A stretch of 64,000 nucleotides of DNA from Desulfobacteraceae bacterium (GCA_016744295.1 JADGEQ010000022.1:1-64000), one strand, 5' to 3'. Shown: positions 1 to 8,726, counted from the first letter of the stretch. The notes: a model not told the origin generated them from the sequence alone. Numbers and translations are program-made.

Positions 1-1
1 A

Positions 2-634
2 GAACTGGTTGCCATGTGCCTGGAAGCAGGGGCTTCCCGAATAAGAGTCCTTGATAATCCTTTCACCCAGACCCTGGCAGTAGAAAACACGAAAGAAGCC
101 TGTAACGTCCTTAAAAATGGCATGGTTCACGCACTTGTGGACAGCAATTTTTATAAACCCGCTGAAATCACCACGGGACTTAGGTTTAAAAACACCGATG
201 TCATGCGGGATGTTCTTGAAGCTGATGTACTTATTGCAGCACCTGTTGCGAAATCCCATTCTTCCACCGGGGTCAGTCTTTCCATCAAAGGCATGATGGG
301 ACTTATATGGAATCGGGACACCATGCACAGAGACTATGATCTGAGCCAGGCAATAGTCGATCTGGCCAGCCTTCTCACGCCCCAGCTTGCGGTTGTTGAT
401 GCCACCAGGGTGTTGACCACGAATGGCCCTTATGGGCCTGGCAAGGTTGTGAAAATGGATACAATTATCGCTTCCAAAGACATGGTTGCGGCAGATGCAA
501 AGACTGTTCAGATGTTCCCGTGGTATGAACAGCGTTTTGAGCCCAGGCAGATTAAACATATTCGTTATGCCCATGAACAGGGCCTGGGCCGTATGGATGT
601 TGAAAATCTTTCCGTAAAAAGGGTTAACGTCTGA
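2..634 (+). CDS. DUF362 domain protein, C-terminal part (cut by window edge)
   Basis: The reading frame is already open at base 2, so the true start is upstream; the first internal ATG is at 14. About 210 residues are visible. They match the second half of DUF362 proteins: an 'APVAKSH' stretch, 'SIKGMMG', then 'AVVDATRVLTTNGPYGPG', and an ending in 'ASKDMVAADA'. DUF362 proteins often accompany iron-sulfur proteins, but their reaction is not established. The stop codon overlaps the ATG of the next gene (TGATG), so the two are translationally coupled and probably work together. No ferredoxin cysteine cluster is visible in this part; some DUF362 proteins carry one, which could lie elsewhere in the missing portion. 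Confidence 0.8.
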   Translation, partial: ELVAMCLEAGASRIRVLDNPFTQTLAVENTKEACNVLKNGMVHALVDSNFYKPAEITTGLRFKNTDVMRDVLEADVLIAAPVAKSHSSTGVSLSIKGMMGLIWNRDTMHRDYDLSQAIVDLASLLTPQLAVVDATRVLTTNGPYGPGKVVKMDTIIASKDMVAADAKTVQMFPWYEQRFEPRQIKHIRYAHEQGLGRMDVENLSVKRVNV

Positions 635-2271
635 TGCGGTTTCAACGGGTGGTTCAATTCATCAGTTTTAGTTTTTTTATAGTACTCCTGTGGCTGGCTG
701 GGTTTCCTCTGGTTTCTCCCATTCCTGTTGAAACCTTCCTGGGGCTGGACCCGGTTATTCTTCTGGGAACCTTCCTGAGCACACGCTCTTTTGCATCCCT
801 GATTTGGTTAAGCCTGATTGTACTGGCATTTACTGTTTTTATCGGCCGGTTCTTCTGCAGCACCATATGTCCCATGGGAGCGACCATTGATGTCACAGAC
901 CGGCTCATTCGATCCGGACAAAAAAAATCATTTCAACTGCCCGTCGGTTCAAGGTCGTTGAAATATCTCAAATATCAAATTTTGGTTTTTATAATGGGAA
1001 GTGCGCTTATGGGCGTCTCTCTTGTGTTTATTGCCTCTCCTCTCTCTTTAATTACCCATTTTTACGGACTTATTATCCATCCTGCGCTCTGTCTTATTGC
1101 AGACAGATTTCTTATTATCGCACGTCCGGTTGCCGATTATTTTGATATCACAAGTTTTGCCTACGCCCAGGTATCTGTTCCCAATTTTGCCCTCCAGTGG
1201 TTTAGTGTCATCCTTTTCATCCTGATATTTGCCTGTGCTCTATGGACGCCTCGTTTCTGGTGCCGTTATCTTTGTCCATCAGGCGCGGTCTTTGCCCTTT
1301 TTTCCGTTAATCCGTTCTGGAAAAGACAGGTTTCCGAAGAGTGCATCCAATGCGGACGCTGCCAAAAAGAGTGTCCCATGTCCGCCATCGGGGAAAATCC
1401 TTTTGAAACAGCACATAGTGAATGCATTGTATGTGAGACCTGCGTAAGGGTCTGTCCCGTGAACGCGGTCTCTTTTTCTTCAATCGGCTTTAAAAAAACA
1501 AGTCATTCCAAACCGTTTTCAGAAGACCGCCGCAAGTTTATCGGGGCCGGTGTCTCAGGCCTGGGAGCGGGAATCGTTTCCCTTACGGACATGAAAAGCC
1601 TTCACCAGGACAATGCCCTGGGAAATATTATCCCTCCCGAATTGATTCGTCCCCCCGGTGCATTGCCTGAAAAGGATTTTCTTGCCAGATGTATCCGGTG
1701 CGGTGAATGCATGAAGGCGTGTCCGTCAAATACCTTGCAGCCCCTGGGGCTTGCCGCTGGTTTTTCGGGGTTTTTCAGTCCAAAAATCACCCCCGCAAAA
1801 AGTCCCTGCCAAACCCTTTGTAATGTGTGCGGGCATGTCTGTCCAACAGGCGCCATACGGCCGTTGCCGGTTGAAGAAAAAATATGGGCCAAAATGGGCA
1901 CGGCCCATATTTTAAGACACAAGTGCCTTGCCTGGGAGTTTAATAAAAAATGCATGGTCTGTGATGAAGTCTGTCCGTATAATGCCATTGAATTTCAAGT
2001 AACCCCCAAAAGTTCCGTTGCCGTTCCCTTTGTCAATGAAAACAAATGCAGCGGGTGCGGATTTTGCGAACATTTTTGCCCTGTACATGCAACCGCGGCC
2101 ATTGTCGTGGAACCCATGGGGGCCGTGAGGATTGGAACAGGCTCTCATCGAGAAAAAGCAAGGCAAATGGGGCTGTCCCTGAAAATAGAAAAGACCCGGA
2201 CCAAAGAAACTGAAATCTATCCCTTAAATGGGGCTGATGAGAGTGGACTTCCTCCCGGCTTTACAGAATGA
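634..2271 (+). CDS. NapH-NapG-type fused membrane polyferredoxin
   Basis: This 545-residue protein joins two electron carriers. Residues about 1-230 hold several hydrophobic segments with the paired 'CxxxCP' loops of NapH/CcoG-type quinol-linked proteins ('FFCSTICPMG', 'FWCRYLCPSG'). Two classical [4Fe-4S] motifs follow ('CIQCGRCQKECP', 'CIVCETCVRVCP'). At about residue 295 a twin-arginine-like segment ('RRKFIGAGVSGLGAG') introduces a NapG-like half with four more cysteine clusters ('CIRCGECMKACP', 'CNVCGHVCP', 'CMVCDEVCP', 'CSGCGFCEHFCP'). NapH and NapG are normally separate proteins. The likely role is to carry electrons between the membrane quinone pool and an iron-sulfur partner, possibly the DUF362 protein whose stop overlaps this start. 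The substrate cannot be read from the sequence. Confidence 0.8.
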   Translation: MRFQRVVQFISFSFFIVLLWLAGFPLVSPIPVETFLGLDPVILLGTFLSTRSFASLIWLSLIVLAFTVFIGRFFCSTICPMGATIDVTDRLIRSGQKKSFQLPVGSRSLKYLKYQILVFIMGSALMGVSLVFIASPLSLITHFYGLIIHPALCLIADRFLIIARPVADYFDITSFAYAQVSVPNFALQWFSVILFILIFACALWTPRFWCRYLCPSGAVFALFSVNPFWKRQVSEECIQCGRCQKECPMSAIGENPFETAHSECIVCETCVRVCPVNAVSFSSIGFKKTSHSKPFSEDRRKFIGAGVSGLGAGIVSLTDMKSLHQDNALGNIIPPELIRPPGALPEKDFLARCIRCGECMKACPSNTLQPLGLAAGFSGFFSPKITPAKSPCQTLCNVCGHVCPTGAIRPLPVEEKIWAKMGTAHILRHKCLAWEFNKKCMVCDEVCPYNAIEFQVTPKSSVAVPFVNENKCSGCGFCEHFCPVHATAAIVVEPMGAVRIGTGSHREKARQMGLSLKIEKTRTKETEIYPLNGADESGLPPGFTE

Positions 2272-2404
2272 TAACAGCCATGGACTGACGTGTTTTTCAT
2301 CCCGGTTAAGTCCGCAACAGGCAGTGAAAGAGATGAAAATAGAGGGCTGATAAGTAGATAGATCAAAAAGGGCTTACTGGGTAGGATAAAAACATCCTTT
2401 TTCA

Positions 2405-2660
2405 AGAGTATGCCAAAAGGTATTCATGGCCCGCATTCTTCACAGCGGACCCGTGTAAAACCCATATGGAGATCACCGAGGTCGAGATATCTATAAATTA
2501 CGGTCATTACGTATGTCCGCCAGAAACCATACCGGGATGCATACATATCATCCCATGCCCGCTCCATTTCTTCAACGTGATTTTCGACGCACTTGTAATA
2601 TGCACTTGCCTTAGGATTGCGCGGCTGGTAAACATCAAGATTATATGTTGCTGGGCCATA
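2405..2660 (-). pseudogene. IS91-family transposase remnant (N-terminal zinc-binding region)
   Basis: On the minus strand this stretch translates to residues typical of the start of IS91-type transposases: 'YQPRNPKASAYYKCVE', then 'YGFWRTYV', 'VIYRYLDLGDLHMGF' and 'RVRCEECG'. The frame breaks by one base just after 'RCEECG' and resumes as 'HEYLLAYS', followed by a stop. The catalytic Y1/HUH part is absent. The rest of the 2272-2948 interval shows no gene I can support. This is a dead fragment of a rolling-circle element and marks this stretch as a former insertion site. Confidence 0.6.
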
Positions 2661-2948
2661 GCAAAATCGAAGAAAATGATAAATGTCTCGTGAATGTCTG
2701 TTTGGAAATTACGACCTGGGAATAGAGGATAAAACATTTGTTGAAAAAAATACAACAATATGATGAAAAATATAAACAAAACATGCTGACGGGTAAACCG
2801 CAGATGTTATGGTGGGACACGAAGTCACGGTATTGGCTGTTTGGAGCAGCGATACATCGTGTGACCAAACCCGGCATTCTCATGCCGGTACCCGATCCGT
2901 TTAAAAATTCAATAAGTGATAAATCAGATTTATTGAAAGGAGATTGTT

Positions 2949-3701
2949 ATGAACAAACTGACTCTGGTTATTGTCTTTGTTTTCATTATGGCTTCGTCTT
3001 TCAATGCTGAGACAGTCAACGCTGACACGGTTACTTTTATGTACACCGAATATCCGCCCTTCACCTATACCGAGGATGGAATATCAGCAGGATTTTCAAT
3101 TGATATTCTTCAGGCTATGTTTCAGAAAGCCGGAATCAAAGCAGAAATAATAGCCTTCCCATGGAAACGTGCAGAGACAATGCTCAATGAGAATAAAAAC
3201 TCACTTGTATTCTGCGCCCGGATCGCGAGACGTGAAAAGCTGTATGAATGGATAGGTCCTGTATATCCCCGGACGCTTTCATTATACAAACTTAAAACAC
3301 GTTCCGACATCCAGATAAATGGTATAGATGATGTCCTGGGTTACAGGATAGGCGTTGTGAGAGGTTATGCATCTGTAAATGAAGTGATCAAAATCGGAGT
3401 TCCTGAAAAAAATCTTGACGTGGCTTCAAATGAAACCATGAATATCAGGAAATTATACGCAAATCGTTTCGACCTGCTTCCGAACAACGAAATGGTTCTT
3501 TCATATAATTTGAGAAAGGAAGGTCACAGCCTGAATGAAGTTGAAAAAGTCTTTGATATTACAAAAGAAGGAGGAAGGGATTTCTATTTTGCAGTAAACA
3601 ATAAAACAGACGGCATTCTTGTTGAAAAACTCAGACAGGCTTTCGATAAGATAAAAAAGGACGGAACGTATGACACTGTGCTGAAGAAATACCTTCACTG
3701 A
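2949..3701 (+). CDS. Periplasmic amino-acid-type solute-binding protein (SBP_bac_3), orphan
   Basis: Residues 1-25 form a Sec signal peptide ending near 'ETVNA'. The mature part has the family-3 binding-protein pattern: 'YTEYPPFTYTEDG' near the N-terminus, 'GFSIDILQAMFQKAG', an 'FPWKRAE' segment, and a C-terminal 'LRQAFDKIKKDGTYDTVLKKY' type ending. An AAAGGAG ribosome site lies 6 bases before the ATG. No permease or ATPase gene is adjacent, so it may act as a free-standing ligand sensor or serve a distant transporter. An integron attC-like site begins about 65 bases after its stop, so it may be a captured gene cassette. Confidence 0.8.
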   Translation: MNKLTLVIVFVFIMASSFNAETVNADTVTFMYTEYPPFTYTEDGISAGFSIDILQAMFQKAGIKAEIIAFPWKRAETMLNENKNSLVFCARIARREKLYEWIGPVYPRTLSLYKLKTRSDIQINGIDDVLGYRIGVVRGYASVNEVIKIGVPEKNLDVASNETMNIRKLYANRFDLLPNNEMVLSYNLRKEGHSLNEVEKVFDITKEGGRDFYFAVNNKTDGILVEKLRQAFDKIKKDGTYDTVLKKYLH

Positions 3702-3767
3702 CAGTATACCCTGAACCGGACGAAAAAACGGGATATCGAAAAAAGAAGTATGCCATTAAAATAGAAG

Positions 3768-3836
3768 GCATAACCCGGCGCTCAAGAGGATTCGGCGGGG
3801 TTCCGCTACGCCGAACCGCTTAGCTCGTCGTTAAAC
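3768..3836 (+). repeat. Integron attC-like recombination site
   Basis: A 69-base imperfect palindrome runs from GCATAAC (3768-3774) to GTTAAAC (3830-3836). The right end matches the GTTRRRY core used by integron integrases. The left end fits the complementary RYYYAAC core with one mismatch. Inside, GG-A-TTCGGCG pairs with CGCCGAACC, leaving a single extrahelical A, a hallmark of folded attC sites. The inner arms (GGCGCTCAAGAGG ... CCGCTTAGC) resemble Vibrio-type repeats. It lies directly downstream of an intact gene in cassette orientation. No integrase gene is in the window. Confidence 0.6.
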
Positions 3837-4541
3837 TATATGAACCTGAGATATCATCAAATGGTAATCCTTTAAATTCCATTTTTTACGTAACCTGGGC
3901 CAGGTTAATAGATAATATTGAGCCCTTTCTTTCATAGAGGTGCCTGTATATCGCAGACCTTTAGGAAGATAGGTTTGAGACGTTCGTATCAAGCACATTG
4001 CCATCCGCAGGTATCGCCTGCTTGCCCTTGCGCACCTCGTCGCTTAGCTCTTCAGGGCCTTTTATCCCTATCAGGATCACCAATCTCAGCACAAACACCA
4101 GCCTTTGCAACTGAGTAGCATTTTACAGATCCCCAGTAAATCCAGGATATCCGTGCTTGCCTGTTTGTTGTCACGATACTTCTTTGCGTCACAGGCATTT
4201 ACTCGGGCAACAACCCTGAACCTAAAGCGGCAATAAAATTATCAGCAGAGGCGCCGCAGTCTTCACCTTCGAAAAGACATGCGGAAGTTTAATACCACGA
4301 CGCCGGCAGGATTTTTTAACCTGGTCCACCAGATAATTTTTGCCTTCCAATGAATTTTTGACTTTGGTTCCGATAAATGTTTCGTTTTTTCATGGGGTTC
4401 CCCTCCTTTTCTATTGGTATTTTAAACTATGTTTTAGCTGTTCGAATATAAATATTTAATACCAAAGAATAGAATCGTGAGTAACTCAAGATTTTATTTT
4501 TTTCCATAAAATTGAAACAATGATACTGATTTTCAGGACCG
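3837..4541. other. Interval without a supportable gene
   Basis: About 700 bases between the attC-like site and the M23 remnant. The minus strand around 3900-4440 contains broken, frame-shifted peptide pieces that look like decayed coding DNA, but I cannot assign a family. No strong promoter, terminator or RNA is visible. Confidence 0.4.
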
Positions 4542-4964
4542 ATGCGGAGATCAACTTGGCCGCAGCATCGAACAATAAATGAAACGGTGGCTGCAGATTT
4601 GAACATTTTGAAGAAATGGCCTGTTCCAGATAGCTATTCGATGGTTTTGCCTGAAAAAGAAGCGGCGGGGGCATTTTGGCAATATCGCAGAGATCGGCAT
4701 CACTGTGGCATAGACATTTATGCTCCTATTAGAAGTAAAGTGATTTCAATCGAAAGGGGCAAAGTGATTGAGATTGGTATATTTACTTCGCCAGATTTGA
4801 TTCCTTATTGGAACACAAGCTATTACGTTCTGATGGAACATCCTAATGGTGTAGTGAGTAGATATGCTGAAATGGGAAAAATCGTGGTTGAAAAAGGAGA
4901 AATACTTGAGCTAACTCGGTTCTGGTTGGTAGAGAAAGGGATCAGATTTCCATTTGACCCTTGA
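4542..4964 (+). pseudogene. M23/LytM-type peptidase-like fragment, probably broken
   Basis: The 140-residue frame contains a short M23 (lysostaphin-like) segment: 'HHCGIDIYAPIRSKVISIERGKVIE' resembles the 'HxGxDxxxPxGTPVxA' metal-binding entry of these zinc endopeptidases, and 'YYVLMEHPNGVVSRYAEM' resembles their central strand pair. The usual C-terminal HxH zinc motif is absent from this frame. The end ('LTRFWLVEKGIRFPFDP') looks frame-shifted, because the neighbouring frame reads 'NSVLVGRERDQISI'. No signal peptide and no convincing ribosome site are visible. I read it as a decayed cassette gene rather than an active peptidase. Confidence 0.45.
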
Positions 4965-5058
4965 TGATCGAAAAACCCAACAACGGGCATGCCGCAGATG
5001 TTCAAGATTATATATTTGGAAAAATATTTACGTCTAAACATCTTTAGGGGGACAAAAG

Positions 5059-5478
5059 ATGAGAGCGATTCGAATCAACCCAGAAAATGTATGGTCTGAT
5101 GATGAATTTTCCTTTAACCAAGCGGTTGTCGAACCCGAAGACAGGCGTATTCATCTCACAGGACAGGTAGCCTGGGATCGTAATGGTGAAGTCATTGGTC
5201 GTAATGACGCAAAGAAACAAACCGAGTGCGCCATCGACAATATTACAAAAATTCTCGCCGAACTTTGTGGTATGATTGCCGACATAGTATCGTTAACAAT
5301 GTACTACGTCAGAGATGAAGACCTTGCGGCTATCCAGAGTGAAAGAATTTGACGATTCGACAAGACTACAGGTCCTGCTGTTACTGGCGTGAAAGTGGCA
5401 TCCCTATTTGATCCTGAATTATTAGTGGCGTTAACGGCTGTAGCTGTTATCCCAAGTGAACGTTTTATCTCGAACTAA
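5059..5478 (+). pseudogene. RidA/YjgF-family protein interrupted by an in-frame TGA
   Basis: A good ribosome site (AGGGGGACAAAAG) precedes the ATG at 5059. The frame opens with 'MRAIRINPENVWSDDEFSFNQ', contains 'IHLTGQVAWDRNG', and reaches a TGA at 5350-5352. The same frame then continues without a shift through 'PAVTGVKVASLFDPELLVAL' to TAA at 5476-5478, giving about 139 codons, the normal size of a RidA-type (enamine/imine deaminase) protein. 'GVxxLxxPELLVxxxAVAVIP' is the expected C-terminal half. The single stop is consistent with CGA to TGA nonsense mutation. Stop readthrough is possible but unsupported. Confidence 0.65.
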
Positions 5479-5523
5479 TATGGTGCGAATAATCCATCAT
5501 AGAGCCAAGATCCTGCAGTTTAA

Positions 5524-5599
5524 GCATAACAAGCACATGCCGTCGGGTAAAGTGCCCGATGCGCGCTCATTTTGTCGCTGATGAGGGGCATTGTTATGT
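5524..5599 (+). repeat. Second, weaker attC-like palindrome
   Basis: GCATAAC (5524-5530) pairs with GTTATGT/GC (5593-5601). Between them are a CGTCGGG/CCCGATG stem and a CTCAT/ATGAG hairpin. The site starts 45 bases after the RidA-like stop and ends about 20 bases before the next gene, as expected for a cassette boundary. The right core deviates from GTTRRRY, so this is less certain than the site at 3768. Confidence 0.35.
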
Positions 5600-5622
5600 G
5601 CAAGCTGCAGTGAGGAGAATCT

Positions 5623-5919
5623 ATGATTGAAACATATAGAGGCGTAGTTTACCCAAATCAAATAGATTGTATGGAGCATATGAATATGCAGTGGTATACT
5701 TCACAGTTTGATGAGGCAACATGGCATTTATTTTCAACTGTTGGCATTACCAACAAATACATTTATGATAATCAAAGAGGAATGGCGGCTTTAGAGCAAA
5801 TTACAAAATATAAATTTAAAGCAATCCCAGGAGATTTGTTTGTAATTAAATCCAAGATTTTAGAAGTAAAAGACAAAACTCTTCACTTTTTTCATGTAAT
5901 AGTCCCGCCAAATCTATGA
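5623..5919 (+). pseudogene. Truncated hotdog-fold (4HBT-type) thioesterase
   Basis: A GAGGAGA ribosome site lies 5 bases before the ATG. Residues 1-93 match acyl-CoA thioesterases of the 4HBT/FadM type: 'VVYPNQIDCMEHMNMQWYTS', 'FDEATW', and 'YKFKAIPGDLFVIKSKI'. Family members normally run 130-150 residues. Here the match stops after 'LHFFHV' and six unrelated residues lead to a stop. The break falls exactly where an AOR remnant on the other strand begins, so recombination probably cut the 3' end. The missing part contributes to dimer packing and the CoA site, so activity is doubtful. Confidence 0.55.
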
Positions 5920-6135
5920 CACACAAAAATCCTGCCAAAGTTTGACCCGGTTGGCTTTGCCCTTCCATTCCAAGCGGTCAATGTTTTTGGGGACCCCCAG
6001 CAGTTCAAAATAGGCTGGGTCGCCGCGCATGTGGGAACCGCCAATGGGGCAGGAAAAACAGGCAGAGTTGGAAACCAGATGTTTTTGGGTAAGGGTTTTT
6101 CCGTGGATCCAGGGGATCCGTTGAAATTTTACCCG
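5914..6135 (-). pseudogene. Fragment of an aldehyde ferredoxin oxidoreductase gene
   Basis: The minus strand reads continuously as 'KTLTQKHLVSNSACFSCPIG' and then 'LEWKGKANRVKLWQDFCVS' before a stop at 5914-5916. 'ACFSCPIG' is the AOR-type iron-sulfur motif, and the 'KGKA..VKLWQD' segment matches the helix before the fourth-cysteine region in that family. About 70 residues survive of a protein normally about 600 long. The rest of 5920-6328 holds no other gene. This is a relic of a fourth AOR copy. Confidence 0.5.
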
Positions 6136-6328
6136 TACTCAGATTGACCCTGAGAAGTTTTTCTCTCCATCCGTGTATGATTGAATTTCCTTTAGTCTAA
6201 AAAATGAATGTTGCAACGATACATTCTGCCTGTTGTCCCGTCAGCCATTTTATCAGCCATCCCATCAATGAAGGCGTCAATCATCACATCAGAGCACAGG
6301 CAGAATGATTTGTTTGTGCTATTATGGG

Positions 6329-7618
6329 TTAATACATCTTTTCAATGGTTTCCATGGCCAGGGCATAGACCTTTTTATTGAACCTGGATTTGAGGGCAAA
6401 GGCCACCATCTCCTTTGAAAAAAGGATCTTTTCTTTGGCCAGAAGGCCAAGGGATGCCAGTGCCCAGTCCTGTTTTTTGATCTTTAATTCTTTAAAATCA
6501 ACCTCGATCACCCGGGCTGCTGTTTCCGGAATACCCACGCTTTTCTCCTTGAGAACAATGGTGGCGGGTTTCAGACTTTTGAAAATTTTGGATCGCCGCT
6601 GTACTCCCTCTTCACTCAAGGCCATGACCACTGTGGGAGATTCGATTCCCGTGTACCCGATTTTTTCAGGGGACAAGAGAATTTCCGAAACCGACTGCCC
6701 CCTGAGAACGGTGATGTTGTAGTCATTTTTAATGGATACATTCATACCGGCGGAGATGCCGGCATAGCAGACAATCTCCCCGGCCGTGACGATTCGCATG
6801 CCGGCACTTCCCAGGATAACAACTTCCTGGCGTTGGGAATCAACAAGGTCAAAGGATTTTTCAATGGTCAGTGCCTGGGGAAATTGAGTTTTTTCCCTGG
6901 CCAGTTTTCGGTATAATTGGCCATATTCGGGGCGCTGGTTTTTTTCAACCACTCCGCCTTCAACCGGCTGGTCCTGAATCATCTGGTCGATCACCTTGGG
7001 GGTCAGACTGTTTTTCTTGGTGTAACGACCCGTGCACATCCCCAGGGTTTCCACAATGGAAAATCCCTCGTGATGAATGGCCTTTGCCAGTTCTTCGGGA
7101 AGGGCCGGGTCAAGGCCGGAACACTTGGACACATAGGTGGCGCCGGCGCTTTTGGCTATTTCGCAGATATTAATGGGCATTTCCGCCTGGTTGAGAAATT
7201 CAGATCCCACCACAGCATCCATGGGGGTGGTGGCGGAATACTGGCCGCCGGTCATGCCAAAATTGAAGTTGTTGAGAATAATCAGGGTGAGATCCAGGTT
7301 TTTCCGGCAGGCCGCCAGCACATGGGCGCCGCCGATCCCAAGTCCTCCGTCTCCCATGGTAACGATTACCGTGAGGGAAGGATCGGCCAGCTTAAGGCCT
7401 GCGGCATAGGTAAGGGCCCTGCCGTGGACACCGTGGAGGGCATGGACGTTAAAAAATGTGTCAAAGAGACCGGAGCATCCTATGTCGGTTACGATAACGG
7501 TTTTATCTGGTTCAAGGCCCATGTCGATCAGGGTTTTGTCCAACCCCTTGGTAATACGTTCATGGGTACATCCCGGACAGAAAACCAGGGGACGGTTTGT
7601 ATTTAAAAAACTAGTCAT
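6329..7618 (-). CDS. 2-oxoacid:ferredoxin oxidoreductase, fused TPP (beta) and gamma subunits
   Basis: Residues 1-250 are the thiamine-diphosphate subunit: 'VFCPGCTHERI' at the N-terminus, then 'GDGGLGIGGAHVLAACRK' and 'ILNNFNFGMTGGQYSATTP', the GDG...NN cofactor motif and metal site. Residues about 255-429 form a gamma domain ('VVILGSAGMRIVTAGEIVCYAGI', 'YGxxxxxxRGQSVSEI'-like). The two are usually separate proteins. The enzyme oxidatively decarboxylates 2-oxoacids to acyl-CoA and reduces ferredoxin. The start overlaps the end of the alpha-subunit gene by 8 bases, so the two are coupled. No delta (2[4Fe-4S]) subunit gene is adjacent. Substrate (2-oxoglutarate, branched-chain or aryl pyruvate) cannot be decided from sequence. 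Confidence 0.85.
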   Translation of the reverse strand: MTSFLNTNRPLVFCPGCTHERITKGLDKTLIDMGLEPDKTVIVTDIGCSGLFDTFFNVHALHGVHGRALTYAAGLKLADPSLTVIVTMGDGGLGIGGAHVLAACRKNLDLTLIILNNFNFGMTGGQYSATTPMDAVVGSEFLNQAEMPINICEIAKSAGATYVSKCSGLDPALPEELAKAIHHEGFSIVETLGMCTGRYTKKNSLTPKVIDQMIQDQPVEGGVVEKNQRPEYGQLYRKLAREKTQFPQALTIEKSFDLVDSQRQEVVILGSAGMRIVTAGEIVCYAGISAGMNVSIKNDYNITVLRGQSVSEILLSPEKIGYTGIESPTVVMALSEEGVQRRSKIFKSLKPATIVLKEKSVGIPETAARVIEVDFKELKIKKQDWALASLGLLAKEKILFSKEMVAFALKSRFNKKVYALAMETIEKMY

Positions 7619-8726
7619 TTTCGATGACCTCCATAATCTTGGCCGGTGTAATCATCACCCCATCCATCTGGCCGTAAAAATCAATTTTTTTGCCGCTGAG
7701 AATCCGTCTGATTTCATTGACATATTGTCCCAGGTTCATCTCAATTACCACCACCCGCTTAAAATTGGCGGCTGCCGCTATAATTGCCTGCTCTGGAACG
7801 GGCCATACGGTTTTCAGGGAAAGGGTGGACACGGGGCGTCCTTTTTGCCCCAGTGCCTTGGCTGCATCTTCAACGGCCCGGGAGGTGATTCCATAGCTGA
7901 TGACCAGGGTATCGGTGTCCGGTTTAATATCTTGTTCATAGAGAGAAATCCGTTCCCTTGCGGCATGGAGTTTGGTTCTTAAGCGTTGTTGATTGTCAGT
8001 GATCACACCAGGATCAATGGTGATATATCCGTCGGGTCCGTGGGTGGAGGAGGTTTGACGGACCAGGGTCTTCCCGCCAATGGGAAGAAAAGGAGGGGCT
8101 TTATCCGGGTCTGCTTTAAAGGGGAGATAATTATCTCCGGTATACAGGGTTCGCTCAACGATGGGGGGCAGGGTGACAGAATTCAGGTCAAAGCTTTCCT
8201 TGGTCATGCCGATCTCCTTGTTGGAGGCGATGAATACAGGGCATCTGAATTCCTCGGCAAAGTTAAAGGCCTGGATGGTCAAAACATAGCAGTCCAGGGC
8301 ATCCTTGGGAACCAATACGATGACGGGTACCCCGGAGGTTGATCCCCATCTCAGAAATTGGATGTCAGCATCCGCTCCCCTTGTGGCAGACCCCGTGGAA
8401 GGGCCTAACCGCTGGACATCTGCAATGACCAGGGGGATTTCGCTGCCAATGGCAAAGGAGATCTGTTCGGAATAGAGGCTGATACCCGGTCCCGATGTGG
8501 CGGTTAATACTTTTTTGCCGGCCATGGCGGCACCGATGCAATATCCCATGGAGGCGATTTCATCCTCTCCCTGGATACAGGTTCCCCCGGTGGGGGGCAG
8601 CATTTTGAGCATATTGTTGAATATGGTGGTAGCCGGTGTGATGGGGTAACCGGCAAAAAAATTACATCCAGCTGCCATGGCCCCCCTGGCAACGGCTTCA
8701 TTGCCTTCCATAAATGATAAACCCAT
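7611..8726 (-). CDS. 2-oxoacid:ferredoxin oxidoreductase alpha subunit
   Basis: A 371-residue KorA/VorB-type subunit. It starts 'MGLSFMEGNEAVARGAMAAG' and carries 'FFAGYPITPATTI', the conserved pyrimidine-binding 'YPITPST'-like motif. 'GEDEIASMGYCIGAAMAGKK' is the expected glutamate-containing segment, and 'TATSGPGISLYSE' is also conserved. Domain II at the C-terminus ('VPEQAIIAAAANFKRVVVIEMNLGQ') contacts the partner. It leads a two-gene operon with the fused beta-gamma subunit and is read divergently from a GntR-type regulator, which likely controls it. The start has an AAGGAG-like ribosome site. Confidence 0.87.
   Translation of the reverse strand: MGLSFMEGNEAVARGAMAAGCNFFAGYPITPATTIFNNMLKMLPPTGGTCIQGEDEIASMGYCIGAAMAGKKVLTATSGPGISLYSEQISFAIGSEIPLVIADVQRLGPSTGSATRGADADIQFLRWGSTSGVPVIVLVPKDALDCYVLTIQAFNFAEEFRCPVFIASNKEIGMTKESFDLNSVTLPPIVERTLYTGDNYLPFKADPDKAPPFLPIGGKTLVRQTSSTHGPDGYITIDPGVITDNQQRLRTKLHAARERISLYEQDIKPDTDTLVISYGITSRAVEDAAKALGQKGRPVSTLSLKTVWPVPEQAIIAAAANFKRVVVIEMNLGQYVNEIRRILSGKKIDFYGQMDGVMITPAKIMEVIEND

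Noticed and set aside
2738-3010. A 90-codon open frame overlapping the start of the binding-protein gene
   Set aside because: It overlaps the signal peptide of a well-supported gene, lacks a ribosome site and has no protein-like features.
5350-5352. RidA-like TGA as a selenocysteine codon
   Set aside because: RidA proteins do not use selenocysteine at this place and I see no convincing SECIS-like hairpin right after it; a nonsense mutation is simpler.
6917-7606. A 229-codon open frame antisense to the oxidoreductase beta-gamma gene
   Set aside because: It is a shadow of the real gene, with no recognisable protein features.
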